Shown: piece by piece, positions 1 to 11,489 of the stretch
Layout of the letters: every line of letters begins with the position of its first letter
Position numbering within the stretch: the stretch's first letter is position 1
Origin: Echinometra lucunter
Taxonomy: Eukaryota > Echinodermata > Echinoidea > Camarodonta > Echinometridae
Direction: 5' to 3'
NCBI GenBank assembly: GCA_029962745.1
Contig: CM057153.1
Span: 12,386,446 to 12,450,445, forward strand
Length of the DNA: 64,000 bases
Notes under the pieces: generated by a model
The model's input: only the letters and a program-made list of their open reading frames with translations
What the model was told of the DNA's origin: nothing
Databases searched by the model: none
Translations under genes and position numbers: made by a program

Positions 1-764
1 TAGTGATGAGATTGTGAAATAGTGTATTCTTTTGCAGGGAATTTGCTGTGAAAGGGTTGTAGAAAAGTTGTGGTTTTGTAGTGTTTTGTAGTGCCCATGC
101 TTTTGTTGTGAAGCAGTTGTTTTTAATGTGTAAAAAAAGGTGTAAATAAGCTGTACAGTAATGGTAGAATGAGTGTAGATTGGTAGTACTTTAGTTGTGA
201 AAAAGTAATGGTTTTGGCTGCAGCACAATAGTAGACATCTTGTCATTAAGTGGTCCACCATCACCTGTCCTGAGAAGGTCTTTTTGAATCCAGTGTGAAA
301 ATTGAACAATGGACCACCCCCATTCAAGGCAGTAATCTGTCTATTGTTTTGTGGAGCTTTAACACATCCTGTTATTGATTATTCTGCTGGTGAGCACCAA
401 TTAAGCCTGATAATATTTTAACCCCCTTTTTTAACAGCGAAACCACTACTTTTTAAAAACTTTTTCACAGAGACTTCACTGCAAAAGACCAGATTTTTAA
501 CAATCAAATCACTACAGTTAGAGGTTAGCAATATAATACTTCAGTTAGTGTGCTAACTTACAAACATACACAACAGTTTTTTTAGCAGTTTGAATATTTT
601 TTTTTTTTTCAAACTTCAAAGCTAGCCATATCGGATTGGTAATATGGAAATTTGTTCTTCCAACATTTCTTTGTGGCTCTATTTCTGAAGGTTTTCATTG
701 CACTTGAGGTATAGAGGTACATTTTTTCATCTTCAATTTCTTTTGATTGGCCGTCACAAAATAG
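1..764 (+). other. Intronic sequence before the first exon
   Basis: AT-rich DNA with no recognisable coding segment. It is probably the last intron of the gene whose terminal exon starts at 765. A usable splice acceptor ends at 764 (TAG after a T-rich stretch). No RNA gene or transposon ends were recognised. Confidence 0.5.
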
Positions 765-1196
765 ATTCTCACCGTATTGGATCCAGAAGGCACCAATAAG
801 ATCACTGGGAGTATGGTCATGAAGAACGGCGACAAGGCCTTTGAGAAGTTCAACAAGGGTTTCAACCACGACCCCACCATCGAAAAACTCTGGTACAAGC
901 AGTTTGTAGCCAAGGGCATCTTTCAAGAATTTGGAGTGATGCATTTCGATGATCCCCAGGAGGAAGGGAAAGAAGAGATGGAGGAAGAGGAGGAGGAGAG
1001 GTGCGAGAGGTCAGGGATGGTGGATCAGGGGGAAGTAGAGTATGTAGAGGAACTGGACAGTGTGAATATTTGCGACAACAAGAATTTGCCAGAGAAGGAG
1101 GATGAGAAGGAAAGAAACGAAGAGCTGAGTGAAGGGAGAGATAAAGAACAGGAACAGGAAATTGATGGTAGAGATGATAAGCATGATGAGTTATGA
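765..1196 (+). CDS. Terminal coding exon of an unidentified gene, acidic C-terminus ending HDEL
   Basis: The frame is open from an AG acceptor at 763-764 to TGA at 1194-1196, giving about 143 residues; there is no convincing start codon, so this is a 3' terminal exon and the rest of the gene lies off the left edge. The first ~65 residues look like folded protein (ILTVLDPEGTNKI..., then KLWYKQF and FGVMHFDDP). They are followed by a low-complexity Glu/Lys/Asp tail of about 75 residues. The last four residues are HDEL. An acidic tail plus HDEL is the layout of several ER-lumen proteins retained by the KDEL receptor, so ER residence is a reasonable inference. I do not recognise the family. The acidic part uses GAG/GAA/GAT repeats and could be partly microsatellite-derived. 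That it is coding is likely; the function is unknown. Confidence 0.6.
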   Translation: MLTVLDPEGTNKITGSMVMKNGDKAFEKFNKGFNHDPTIEKLWYKQFVAKGIFQEFGVMHFDDPQEEGKEEMEEEEEERCERSGMVDQGEVEYVEELDSVNICDNKNLPEKEDEKERNEELSEGRDKEQEQEIDGRDDKHDEL

Positions 1197-2167
1197 TGTA
1201 AAGTGATACATGTTTTTTTGCATTGATATACCTACATGGGAGTTTTATTATTGGTAGTAACAGGTACGTGTATGTTCTTATTCTGTTCTAACCATCATGC
1301 TTTGAAAGCATCATAGTGGTGGGGCAGGAGCAAAGTTGAACGAATTGGTTTTTGTTTCATATGTTTTGTTTTTCTCCTGACTAGTTCTTGTTTGTGCAGG
1401 GTCTAGGCTATGTATTTGTTTCTTTGTTGTATAAGTTTCTTCAATAGATGCCTAGATGGTGTGAAGATGAATCATACTGACTGTAATTTTTACAGGGTGG
1501 GGGCTACGTAAATGATTATGATTATGGTGCCAAATTTCTTCAGAAGATGCCTTGTTATATCTTACCATTATCATCTACTTACAAAATGATTCCCTAACCT
1601 GCTATCCATTACGTGGCTATTTCATTTTTTCTTGGTCCAAAGTCCATCCGGGGAGGCAAACTGCCCTCCTTGCCCCTCCTCCAAATATGCAAGTAGTAAA
1701 AGACCGTGCCTCAGTCCGAAGTAATTTGTATATTTCAGGATTGATGGAGGTGAATACATCACTGACTTACATGTATATATATGCCAGATTCGGGTCTTAT
1801 TTTCTATGTATTCTTTACTGCATTTTCATTTGTCTTTCCCACCTTTTTTTGACCGTTTAATTTGGGGGGTATTTGCTTATACTTCCCAAATATATGCAAT
1901 CAGTACTATTTCTTTCAAATGATATCATTCCAAAAGTTTTGTGTCTAATTTTTAACATTGTATCTAATATTCAAAGGTCGTTTTTTTTTTTTTTTTCAGT
2001 GGAATGAACAAGGATAATCACATGACTTGTACTGTAAATGGAAATCATTACGTTTAAGGTCCTGTTTCTCTCAGCTACTTATAGATTTTTTTTTCAACTC
2101 AAGCAAAAGTGTGTTTTCACAATACTAGTAATACAATTGTATGATGGTGATGCAACACTTGTCCTTG

Positions 2168-2325
2168 GCCCTGTTGCATAAAACTTACCATTAATGGTAA
2201 CTCTGATCTGTCATCAATGGTAACTACCTTGGTAACAGTGCTCAACAGCCAGTCAAATTCAAGGTTTCCATGGAGGTTACCATTGATGACAAAGTTACCA
2301 TCAATGGTTTTATGCAACGGGGCCC
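2168..2325. repeat. Short palindromic foldback element, GGGCC-GTTTCAT family copy 1
   Basis: The ends read GGCCCTGTTGCATAAAA and its near reverse complement TTTTATGCAACGGGGCC. The interior has inverted motifs built on TTACCATTAATGG / CCATTGATGG and an off-centre block CAGCCAGTCAAATTCAAGG. Other copies with the same ends and core lie at 19423, 24602, 48237, 54174 and 61137. No coding potential. Confidence 0.75.
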
Positions 2326-2882
2326 TGGTGAGATTTGCTCCCAGTTTCATTTTGTCATAGAGATAATATCCTTGATACTCAGTTTGGTTTTAGCTCAGGT
2401 GTAGGTTTAGGGTTAAGGTTTAGTTTTAGTTCTAAGTTGAAGGAATGTTCGAAATTATATTCCACATTCCGGTACTAAGAATCTTGCGGTAGGATTGGTC
2501 AAAAGTTAATCACGTGATAAAGCTCGATCACCCGTGAAGAAAAGTTTGTTGCACTTGCTGGTGATCACTTTTGTCTTTCGCTGATCTCTTCTGTCCATAG
2601 AGTCACAATGCGTTATGAATATTGTTGAGTATGTGCGAAATGAAAGTGCGTTGCACGCTATGAATTTGGAGTATCAATTGCCTATCAGTCGCTCAGCCGG
2701 CAGCACAGCAATTACAGATTTACTTTACATTATAATATTACGTATCTATATGTAGCCAGCTGCATGTATGTCTACCAAAACCGTACTCCATAGTGAAGTA
2801 AAAATTACTTTTATTGCTTGTTGAGAAGTAAATATCCTTTTCTTTCTATACAGTTAAATTATTTCAGATGTGGAGTTTATAA

Positions 2883-3047
2883 AGCAAATAATCACCTTTT
2901 GGTTTCAGGCAATGAGACAAACTATCACTTCCTCGGTGATCTGAATGTATCTTTCCTCATCTTCATGTGGGAAAGATGACTACATCCAGATTGCCTCAAA
3001 AGTGATAGCTTGTCCCGTCACCTTCATCACCGTTGATTATTTGCTTG
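2883..3047. repeat. Palindromic element
   Basis: Inverted arms: GCAAATAATCACC at the left and GTTGATTATTTGC at the right, with inner pairs ACTATCACTT / AAGTGATAGC and GGAAAGAT / ATCTTTCC. Probably a small MITE; the target duplication was not resolved. Confidence 0.6.
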
Positions 3048-3197
3048 CTATTCAGAAAGTCTGGAGTTGGCTAGTGTAATTGACCCTGGAGCAAATGCTG
3101 CCGGAACAAAGGGTCATGAAATCATCACTTTGTCATGCATATGACAGATTGTAGAAATGGTAGGAAAACGTTGAGTTAAAATTTCTCTCATCTTCCA

Positions 3198-3591
3198 AAT
3201 GTCTTTCAAAAGAATTTCTTTCATTTGTCTTCCAAATACAAATCAAAATGTCTTTCACAACGCTTTTCAAACTTCCCCTCGAATAAAAATCAATGCAAAG
3301 GAAATTATTATCAGTCTGTAATAACTGTATTTAGGAAGGAAATTTAGTAGAAAGGTAACATGTCATATGATTAATAACTGGAAGCCAAATGTAAATAAGA
3401 ATGTCTTTCAAAAGAATTTCTTTCATTTGTCTTCCAAATACAAATCAAAATGTCTTTCACAATGCTTTTCAAACTTCCCCTCAAAGAAAAATCAATGCAA
3501 AGGAACTTATTATCAGTCTGTAATAACTGTATTTAGGAAGGAAGTTGTGTAGACAGGTAACATGTCATATGATAAATAACTGGAAGCATGG
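3198..3591. repeat. Tandem duplication, two copies of ~201 bp
   Basis: GTCTTTCAAAAGAATTTC occurs at 3201 and 3402, and the following ~190 bases match closely, including TCATATGATTAATAACTGG at 3363 and a one-base variant at 3564. Period 201 bp. The short ORF over copy 2 is incidental. Confidence 0.85.
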
Positions 3592-3750
3592 ATTTTCATT
3601 TTCATAGTAATTTTGAAATCAGTATGTGTCATTATGTGTCATTTTCAGAAAATCATATGTTGTTAGGACTGTATTCAGTAAAGGAATGAAATATATATTG
3701 TAACATTCAGTACTATTTTTGTATTCAAATTCTGCAACAAGGTGAATAAA

Positions 3751-4336
3751 AAGTTATGGAATGACATTGTAGTTGTACTGTGGAGTTTTAGTTGCTTTTC
3801 TGTATGTGAATAGGTGTTTGGCACTGCAAAATCTGAAAATAGCATTGAACAGAGACATATTTAAACTTTCGACATACACTCACCAGAGAAAAATCTCATG
3901 AATCTGTGTATGTCTAAAAAGCATAAGCAGTGGTGTATATACTTTTATCACCGTTATTATGGACTGGCACCCCATTAAGCTGAGAGTTATGCAATATGAT
4001 GGTTCATGATTATTATCATATTCATAACATGGTTTCCATTCTTCCAAAGAAATGTTCTCCACGGATACTACTGTGGTACTCGGTGTTTTGTTTTCAAATG
4101 GTTTCATCGCTCATACTGGACTGAGGCCTGAAATGCTACTACTTTGGAGATGAATGTTAATATGAATTAATCATGGGGCTATAAGACATTGTGTTCTTGA
4201 TATATAGTTCGTGATTTTAAATCGAGGCCTATGATTTCTCTTATTTGTAGGAACCCCCTCCCCCTTCCCACCCTCCTCCTCCTCCAGTTGGCTTGGTGTT
4301 GCCTTGGGAACTTGTACCCACAACACAAATACACAT
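3751..4336. other. Intergenic, nothing recognised
   Basis: AT-rich sequence between the putative polyadenylation signal at 3745 and the trinucleotide array. No ORF of interest, RNA gene or transposon end was recognised. Confidence 0.4.
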
Positions 4337-4339
4337 TAT

Positions 4340-4435
4340 TATTGTTGTTACTAGTACTTCTGCTACTACTACCACTACCTCTACTACTGCAACTAACTAC
4401 TACTACTACTACTACGACTTCTACTACTACTACTT

Positions 4436-4472
<37 letters not shown>

Positions 4473-4748
4473 GACTACTACTACTACGACTACTACCACC
4501 ACTTCTCCTACTACTACTACCACTACGACTACTACTACTACTATGACTACTACGCCTACTACTACTGCTACTACTGCTACTACTGCTATTACTGCTACTA
4601 ATGCTGCTATAGTGCTACTACTACTGCTACAACTACTACTACCACTACTATACTACTACTATTATCACTACTACTACTACTACTGCTACTATTACTACTA
4701 CTACTGCTGCTGCTATACTACTACTACCACTACTCCTACCACTTCTCC

Positions 4749-4779
<31 letters not shown>

Positions 4780-4965
4780 GCTGCTGCTGCTACTACTACT
4801 ACTGCTACTACTACTATTACCACTACTACTACTACCACCACTGCTACTACTAATACTACAATTTCTACCACTACCCTTACCACTACTCCTACTTCTACTA
4901 ATATCACTATTACTACTACTACTACTGCTCCTGCTATACTACTACTACCGCTACTCCTACCACTT

Positions 4966-5009
<44 letters not shown>

Positions 5010-5034
5010 GCTGCTGCTGCTACTACTACTACTA

Positions 5035-5085
<51 letters not shown>

Positions 5086-5129
5086 CGCTACTACTACTAC
5101 TGCTACTGCTACTACTACTACTACTATAC

Positions 5130-5162
<33 letters not shown>

Positions 5163-5262
5163 TACTACTACTATACTACTACTACTACTACTACTACTAC
5201 CGCTACTACTACTACTATTACCACTACTACTACTACTACTACTACCACCACTACTACTACTA

Positions 5263-5298
<36 letters not shown>

Positions 5299-5423
5299 CC
5301 TTACCACTATTACTTCTACAGCTACCACTACTGCTACTACTACTACTACTACTACTTCTACTACTACTACTACTACCGCTACTACTACTACTACTACTGC
5401 TACTGCTACTACTACTACTACTA

Positions 5424-5471
<48 letters not shown>

Positions 5472-5515
5472 CGCTACTACTACTACTGCTACTGCTACTA
5501 CTACTACTACTATAC

Positions 5516-5548
<33 letters not shown>

Positions 5549-5645
5549 TACTACTACTATACTACTACTACTACTACTACTACCGCTACTACTACTACTA
5601 TTACCACTACTACTACTACTACTACTACCACCACTACTACTACTA

Positions 5646-5681
<36 letters not shown>

Positions 5682-5744
5682 CCTTACCACTACTCCTACT
5701 TCTACTAACATCACTATTACTACTACCACTATTACTTCTACAGA

Positions 5745-5809
<65 letters not shown>

Positions 5810-5857
5810 ATACCGCTACTACTACTATTACTACTACTACTACTACTACTACTACTA

Positions 5858-5915
<58 letters not shown>
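4340..5915. repeat. Long (TAC)n / (TNC)n trinucleotide array with higher-order copies
   Basis: About 1.6 kb of almost uninterrupted CTA/TAC triplets with scattered variants (GCT, TTC, ACC, CCT). The variants are not random. A block beginning ACCGCTACTACTACT at 5084 recurs at 5470 with nearly the same variant order (offset about 386 bp). The submotif ending in CCACTACCCTTACCAC occurs near 4862, 5290 and 5673. The array therefore grew partly by duplication of long blocks. Every frame lacking a stop gives an artefactual poly-Thr/Leu/Tyr ORF, including one of 567 codons; I do not call these genes. Confidence 0.95.
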
Positions 5916-5916
<1 letters not shown>

Positions 5917-6282
5917 GTATTACAATCACTTTGATAAGGAACTGAATTTCTTTGGGCTGCACGAGCTTCAAGTCAGATGATGCTTTAAGCTTCCCTATAT
6001 TGATGTACGATAATCCTGTCTTGAAATCTTATAAAAGTGATTTATTCATGATATTGGACGTACTTTTACAATAAGTTATCGAGCATTAAGCTTTTTGGTA
6101 ATATGATACAGTAACCGAAAGATATTTCACATATGCACCTAGTTATTTCACGAACAACAAACTTAAGGAAATTGCCAATATTATAATTTTACAAGAAATT
6201 AAGATACATGTACATAACATTTATGAAAAGAAGAACATTACGAAGATGATTCAGCAACAAAACAGTCACATGTACTTCCGTG
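5916..6282. other. Intergenic, nothing recognised
   Basis: AT-rich sequence between the triplet array and the foldback element. No coding or RNA features seen. Confidence 0.4.
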
Positions 6283-7511
6283 AGGAAACTGAAACTACTT
6301 TTTATACACTAAACAAAAAAAGGAGGTAAATACTTTTTAAAGTTCAGATTTTTCATAAAAGACTTTGATAAAAATCATTAGATTGTATATCAAATTTAAT
6401 TTAATGGTCTTTTAATCTGGTAGGTGAACACAAAGAGAAACTTTACGCATAAGTGAACACATTCGTTTTTCTCTTCCACCGTACAGACGTAAAAATTGCA
6501 AAAATGGTCAGTTTGCCATTCATGTGTAAATGCCCGTACACATAACACTGGAGCAAAAGATGAAACTTACACAATTATGACAATCAGGACAATGCAAGAC
6601 TTGGTTGAAATTGCATAATTGAGCCTCCACTCTCTATATCTCTTTCCACCCCCACCCCCTCCCCAAAAAGGAAGAAGAAATGGCAAAAAATGATTAGAAA
6701 CTTCATTAAAGTCCAAATGTTAATGACATTACGGGAAAACACAAGGGTGACTAAATGCCCCCAAAATTGATTTTTTTTTTTTTTTTAAATATCAATTTCT
6801 TAATTAGGAAATTAAATTGTCTTTCAGTCTGGCAGGTGAACACAATATGAAACTCTATGCATGAGTGAACACATTGATTTATCTGTTCCAAAGTGCCAAA
6901 GTAAAAGTTTTAAAAATGCAACAATTTTTTGGAAAGTCAAACAACTTAAAATTCACCGTCATATCGCACTAGAAATTGAAAAAAGCATGATACAAGTTTG
7001 CATGGTTCGTTGCACTTGAAAAGAAAATCAATCTTCAAATCTAAAAATGGACCAAGGAATAACAAATGTGGCACAACATGGGAGATTAAGGACAATGCAT
7101 TTTTGGGGATACACTATTGAACATAATATCAGTGTTCCCTGGAAATGCATTGTACTTAATCCCACAAGCTACATCACTGAATAATCATATACCGTCATTA
7201 CATCTAACTCATAAATTCATAAATTGTTAAAGGAAAATCAAATTTTGGATCATTTAATGGCTACTGCAGATTCAATTTTAGATTTGGACTCAACAGAAGC
7301 TTCTTCTTTTTCGTTTTTTTTTTGTGTGTGTGTTTGTTTTCTGTTCTTTTGTGTGTGTGTGTGTGTGTATTCTTGGGGGGGGGGGACTGGAAGGAGATAG
7401 AGAGAACGAAGGCTCAATTATGTAATTTCAGCTAAGTCTCTCATTGTGTAAGTTTCATCTCTTGTTCCCATCGTTATGTGAAAGGGCATTTACATATGAA
7501 TGGCAAACTGT

Positions 7512-7545
<34 letters not shown>

Positions 7546-7735
7546 TTAGTACCTTAAGGGAAAAACAAATATGTTCAGTCTTTGTGTTCACCTACCCGAT
7601 TAAAGGACCATAAAATTTACTTTAATTTAATATATAATATATTGATATTTATGAAAGTCTTCTGTGAAAAATCTGAACTTTAAAAGGTGTTTACTTTCTT
7701 CTTTTTTTTTTTTGTTGAGTATTTTTATGAAACTA
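6283..7735. mobile_element. Long foldback element with ~470-bp inverted arms
   Basis: The segment ~6283-6760 is repeated in reverse complement at ~7210-7735. Matching landmarks include AAAGTTCAGATTTTTCATA / TGAAAAATCTGAACTTT, GGTAGGTGAACACAAAG / CTTTGTGTTCACCTACC, and the CATTCATGTGTAAATGCCC block. The spacer (~6760-7210) is unique within this copy. A diverged second copy at 27990-28875 carries the reverse complement of 6290-7160. No ORF for a transposase. Superfamily not determined. Confidence 0.8.
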
Positions 7736-8488
7736 ATTTGTATTAGCTGCAAAGCTTTAATCTGCTCAGGAGCCATTGTGAGATTCTTTGTTTTCTTTCC
7801 ATGGAACACGAATGCTTATGCAGAATGATATATGTTCGAACTCGGCAGTGGCGTGTCTACGGGGGGCAGGGGGGGGGGGCAAGTGCCCCGGACGGCACTT
7901 TGAGGGGCGCACAAACGCAATAGAGGGAAAAGAATAAAAATAAAATGAAGAAAAATCATATTTTTAAGGATTTTGCGCTCCTTCCCCACATTCGCAGGGT
8001 ACTCAGAAATAGATATTTTGATGGTTTAAAGTGCATTTTTTTTTCTCTAAAGCTCTGTCGCTTTGTTCCCTCGCACGATCATTTTTCTCTCAGAATCTCA
8101 TAATTTCGCGCACCCCTATAATAGTTACTAAACAAGCTTTTTTAAAGGGTTCAGAATTTTGAAAAATGATGATGCAATTGGCTTTGTTTTGCTCGATGTC
8201 GTGTAAGTATCATATGCCTCTTGCTAAATACCGCGACCACAGTGTAGCATTTGCAAAGGTTAAATCTGAAAGAAATCTAACATCTAATAAGGGCGGCACT
8301 TGGAGAGGGCGCAAAAAAAAAAACGCAAAAGAGAAAAAGGAATCAGACTGACGAACCGGAGTCGGATGCGTGCATGTGCGTAGTATGTATGGGGGGGGGG
8401 GGGGGAGATGCATGTGTGTGTGTGCGTGTGCGTGTGTGTGTTGGGGGAAGGGGAGGGGATTGTGAGGGTGTGTAAGTGTATGACTGGA

Positions 8489-9906
8489 CAGAGGCGTCGA
8501 TCCTGGGGAGGGGGCAGGGGGGCAGTTGCCCCCCCCCCCCCCAAGAAAATTTCGGGGGGCAAAGATATCATTTTGACCCCCCCCCCCCCCCCCCCAATAA
8601 TTTCCCCACCAAAAAGAAAAAAGAAAAAAGGAAAAAGGAAAAAGAAAAAAGAAAGAGAAAAGAAAGGAAAAGGAAGGAAGGAAGTGAAATGAAAGCGTAA
8701 AACAAGAAAAAAGAAAGAAAATGGGACACTGGGAAGCGCTCGCTCGCTTTGCTCGCTCGTATTTATTGTATCTTAACCAATGCCGATGAATTCTTATGAA
8801 AGGAAATCGGTTTGCATCTTGTGTTTCTATCTAATGTTATACTATTCTTCTACTCATAGGAAGTAATATAACCAAACAAGATATCACTCCTAGAAATCGA
8901 GCGGCCAGTTGATCTAAAAATAGATAAAATTTCAGGAGATAACGGCCTGGATTAAAAAAAACGCAAAACAAACACATATTTTTCGTTAACTCGCTCGCTA
9001 CTCCACTGTACTCTCGCTGGTAAAAGCTATATACAAGATGATTTCGGGCAGCAAGTAGCTTATTATAGCAGCGAGATTCCAAAGTATCAGTATATTTGGG
9101 CAGCAAGGTGGTTGACAAAGATTTTGGAACGAATCTATATAATTTTGCCGGGTCGGTCGTTGACTTTGCTCGCTATAGTAGAAACAGAATGGATTCGGAC
9201 TGCAAGCGAGGTAGCTAAAACAGTGTCATATTCGGCACACAGGTGATCGGATGTATTACTTAGATATCATACAGGCATGACAGGTTTATAGAGTATTCTG
9301 ATGATAATGATAACAATAATATTCCGTTCTTGTATAGCGCATATCACATTTTTATCACATTTTTATGACGAAATAACACTTCTATCATATGGAAAAGGGT
9401 ATATTTTTCCTCGCACGCTGCGCTCGCTCGTTTCATATTAATGGTTTTGAAAAGCAAAGGAATTCGGTGAGATGAGACTTAATAGATAATGTAGATGTTT
9501 CATTGGCTCACAGCGAAATATGCCGAAGGCACATCTACCATATAAAACAGTGTGTGCTTCCTCGCTCGCTTCGCTCGCTCGTAATATTAAAAAACAGAAT
9601 GGTTTGGGGGGCAGCAACAATGGACCAGCGATGTGACAAAATAGAGTTCATATTTGGCAGCGAAGTAACCATATACATATATATCAGGTATCATTTATGC
9701 CTATATGATAACTAAACTCTTCTCTTATAACAAGAAATTTGTTATTTTTTGCTCGCTCGCTTCGCTCGCTCGCAAAATTGAGAAAAAAAGCAGAATGGTT
9801 CACATAGCAAGTTGCTTAATTTCCCCAATTTGAAAATGCTTCACGTTGATATAGGCCTATGTTATATATATACACACACACACACATACCCTCACACATA
9901 TGTATG

Positions 9907-9956
<50 letters not shown>

Positions 9957-10073
9957 CATACATATGTGTGAGGGTGTGTGTGTGTGTGTGTGTACAAATA
10001 GTAGCCGTGGGTTCATCTCCGCTTGGTCGTCTTGCCCCCCCCCCCCAATCCGAAAAATGGATCGACGCCTCTG
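8489..10073. mobile_element. Non-autonomous hAT-like element, CAGAGGCGTCGATC family
   Basis: Starts CAGAGGCGTCGATCCTGGGG and ends GGATCGACGCCTCTG. Flanked by a perfect 8-bp duplication TGACTGGA (8481-8488 and 10074-10081). It contains poly-C/poly-G tracts near the ends and about six spaced GC-rich boxes of the type GCTCGCTTCGCTCGCTCG (about 8740, 8990, 9165, 9415, 9560, 9755). A (TA)n tract at ~9911-9952 lies between CA and GT microsatellites. A second copy is at 55245-57373. Short ORFs within it are repeat-derived. Confidence 0.92.
9884..9994. repeat. Microsatellite complex (CA)n-(TA)n-(GT)n
   Basis: ACACACAC, then TATATATA for about 40 bp, then GTGTGTGT: an imperfect dinucleotide palindrome inside the nested hAT-like element. 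Explains the YIYIYI-type ORFs here. Confidence 0.9.
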
Positions 10074-11213
10074 TGACTGGAGGGTGTTTGAGGGTGTGTG
10101 AGTGTATGACTGCAAGAGATTGGTGGGATGGGGGAGTATGAGGGCCGATATGAAGGTGTAAGGGTGTTTTAGGTTGGGGCTATATGTATGCCTTCCTCTA
10201 AGAATGTTATATCAATTCTTCTTTTTCTTTTAATTTTAAAGCATCATATGAAAGAAACAGTAATGTATATATTATATAATTTGCTACTTTTTCTATGTCC
10301 ATCAGTTGATGCATTGTATCTCATTTTTTCTTTCTTTGAAAAATTAATTTTGTTATAATGTAGTCATGAAATTCAGAGAATTTCATATTTGTTTATGTTT
10401 ATATTGATATTAATGTATTTCATTAAGTTTCCTTGTATGTAAACTATTATATGTGACTTATTGTCATTGTTTCTTGAAATGTATAATATTGATCTCAAGA
10501 GGAAGAAATAAAATATTATTCAAAACAAAAATAGGAGAACATGAAGAAAAATCATAATCTTTTAAGGGATATGCCCCCCTCCCCATCCGCAGGGTAAGTG
10601 GATCAGAAATAGAGTCTTGGGGTGTTAAATGCCACATTTTTCTAGAGCTCGGTCACTTTGCTCTCACGCATGAATATATTTCCCTTCAGGATCTCATAGG
10701 CTTTTTGAATAGCCTTTTTTTTTTAAAGGGGTTCAGAATTTGAAAAATAATGGTGCAGTTGTCGTTGCTTTGCTCGCTATCGTAAGTTTCATCTGCCTCT
10801 TGCTAAATACTGTGCCCCCAGTATGGCCTAATAAAACATTTGCAAAGGTTAAACATTTGAAAGAATTCTAAACTTTTGTCGTCTTGCTATCAAAATCAGG
10901 CCTCGACTATTTCTCAAGGGTTGTCGTTGATTTAACTACCAATTTTAAAACTGAAAAAACAGAAAACTGTTTAGTAATATCTAATTTCGATCTTCTCTAC
11001 CATTTAATTTCAGTGGTCAATTGCCAAATTTCCTGGGTAAATTAATGCGCAAGAAATTGTGTTTTTACGGATTAGAAGTAAAAACAAACTAGCCACTTGG
11101 TCGCTTCGCTCCTTGGCTTGTGCCATAATGTTGATACGCTTGGGCACTCGGGAGGGGGGCGGGCGCAACTTCAATGTTTGCCCCGAGCGCCATAATGCCT
11201 AGATACGCCACTG

Positions 11214-11489
11214 AAACTCGGTAACGTAGTTGTACCTTTGTGTGAGATGGGGCAAATCACTTGAGCTGACTGTAATCGATTTTCATCAAGAAATTAGTCA
11301 CAGAGGTATTCAGTGTTTATTATTTATTCATTTATTTATTTTATTTGTTGGTATACGAGAATTGATCAGCAGCACAGACTGAAAGGATCAATTTACAGTT
11401 CTAATTATTCTATTGCAGAGAGAATTGAGAGGGATGTAAAAGAAGAGAGATACATTTAGTAGCTGAAAAGAGACAGAGTGAGAGAAAGG
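11214..11489. other. Spacer between two mobile elements
   Basis: Unremarkable AT-rich DNA between the hAT-like element and the TU-like foldback, including an ATTTATTT-rich stretch near 11318-11345. No gene seen. Confidence 0.4.

Larger units (their letters stand above)
1197..3750 (+). other. Probable 3' UTR and downstream sequence of the first gene
   Basis: No further coding exon was seen after the stop at 1196. An AATAAA signal lies at 3745-3750, which would give a long 3' UTR of about 2.5 kb; an earlier, non-canonical end is possible. The stretch contains two palindromic elements (2168-2325 and 2883-3047) and a two-copy tandem repeat (3198-3591). Confidence 0.35.
7846..11213. mobile_element. 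Non-autonomous hAT-like element (outer), disrupted by a nested copy
   Basis: Left end CAGTGGCGTGTCTACGGG, right end ATACGCCACTG (reverse complement CAGTGGCGTATCTAG), a matching terminal inverted repeat. The flanks carry GAACTCGG at 7838-7845 and AAACTCGG at 11214-11221, an 8-bp target duplication with one mismatch. An 8-bp duplication and CA-G-GGCG termini are diagnostic of the hAT superfamily. Inside, 7930-8235 and 10545-10830 are diverged direct copies of each other. A second element (8489-10073) is inserted within it. No transposase. Confidence 0.85.

Noticed and set aside
609..944. 111-codon minus-strand ORF
   Set aside because: Antisense shadow of the real exon at 765-1196.
4231..5934. 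567-codon open frame of poly-Thr/Leu/Tyr, and antisense poly-Val frames
   Set aside because: Pure consequence of the (TAC)n array; triplet repeats leave all frames open on both strands, with no non-repeat domain or splice context.
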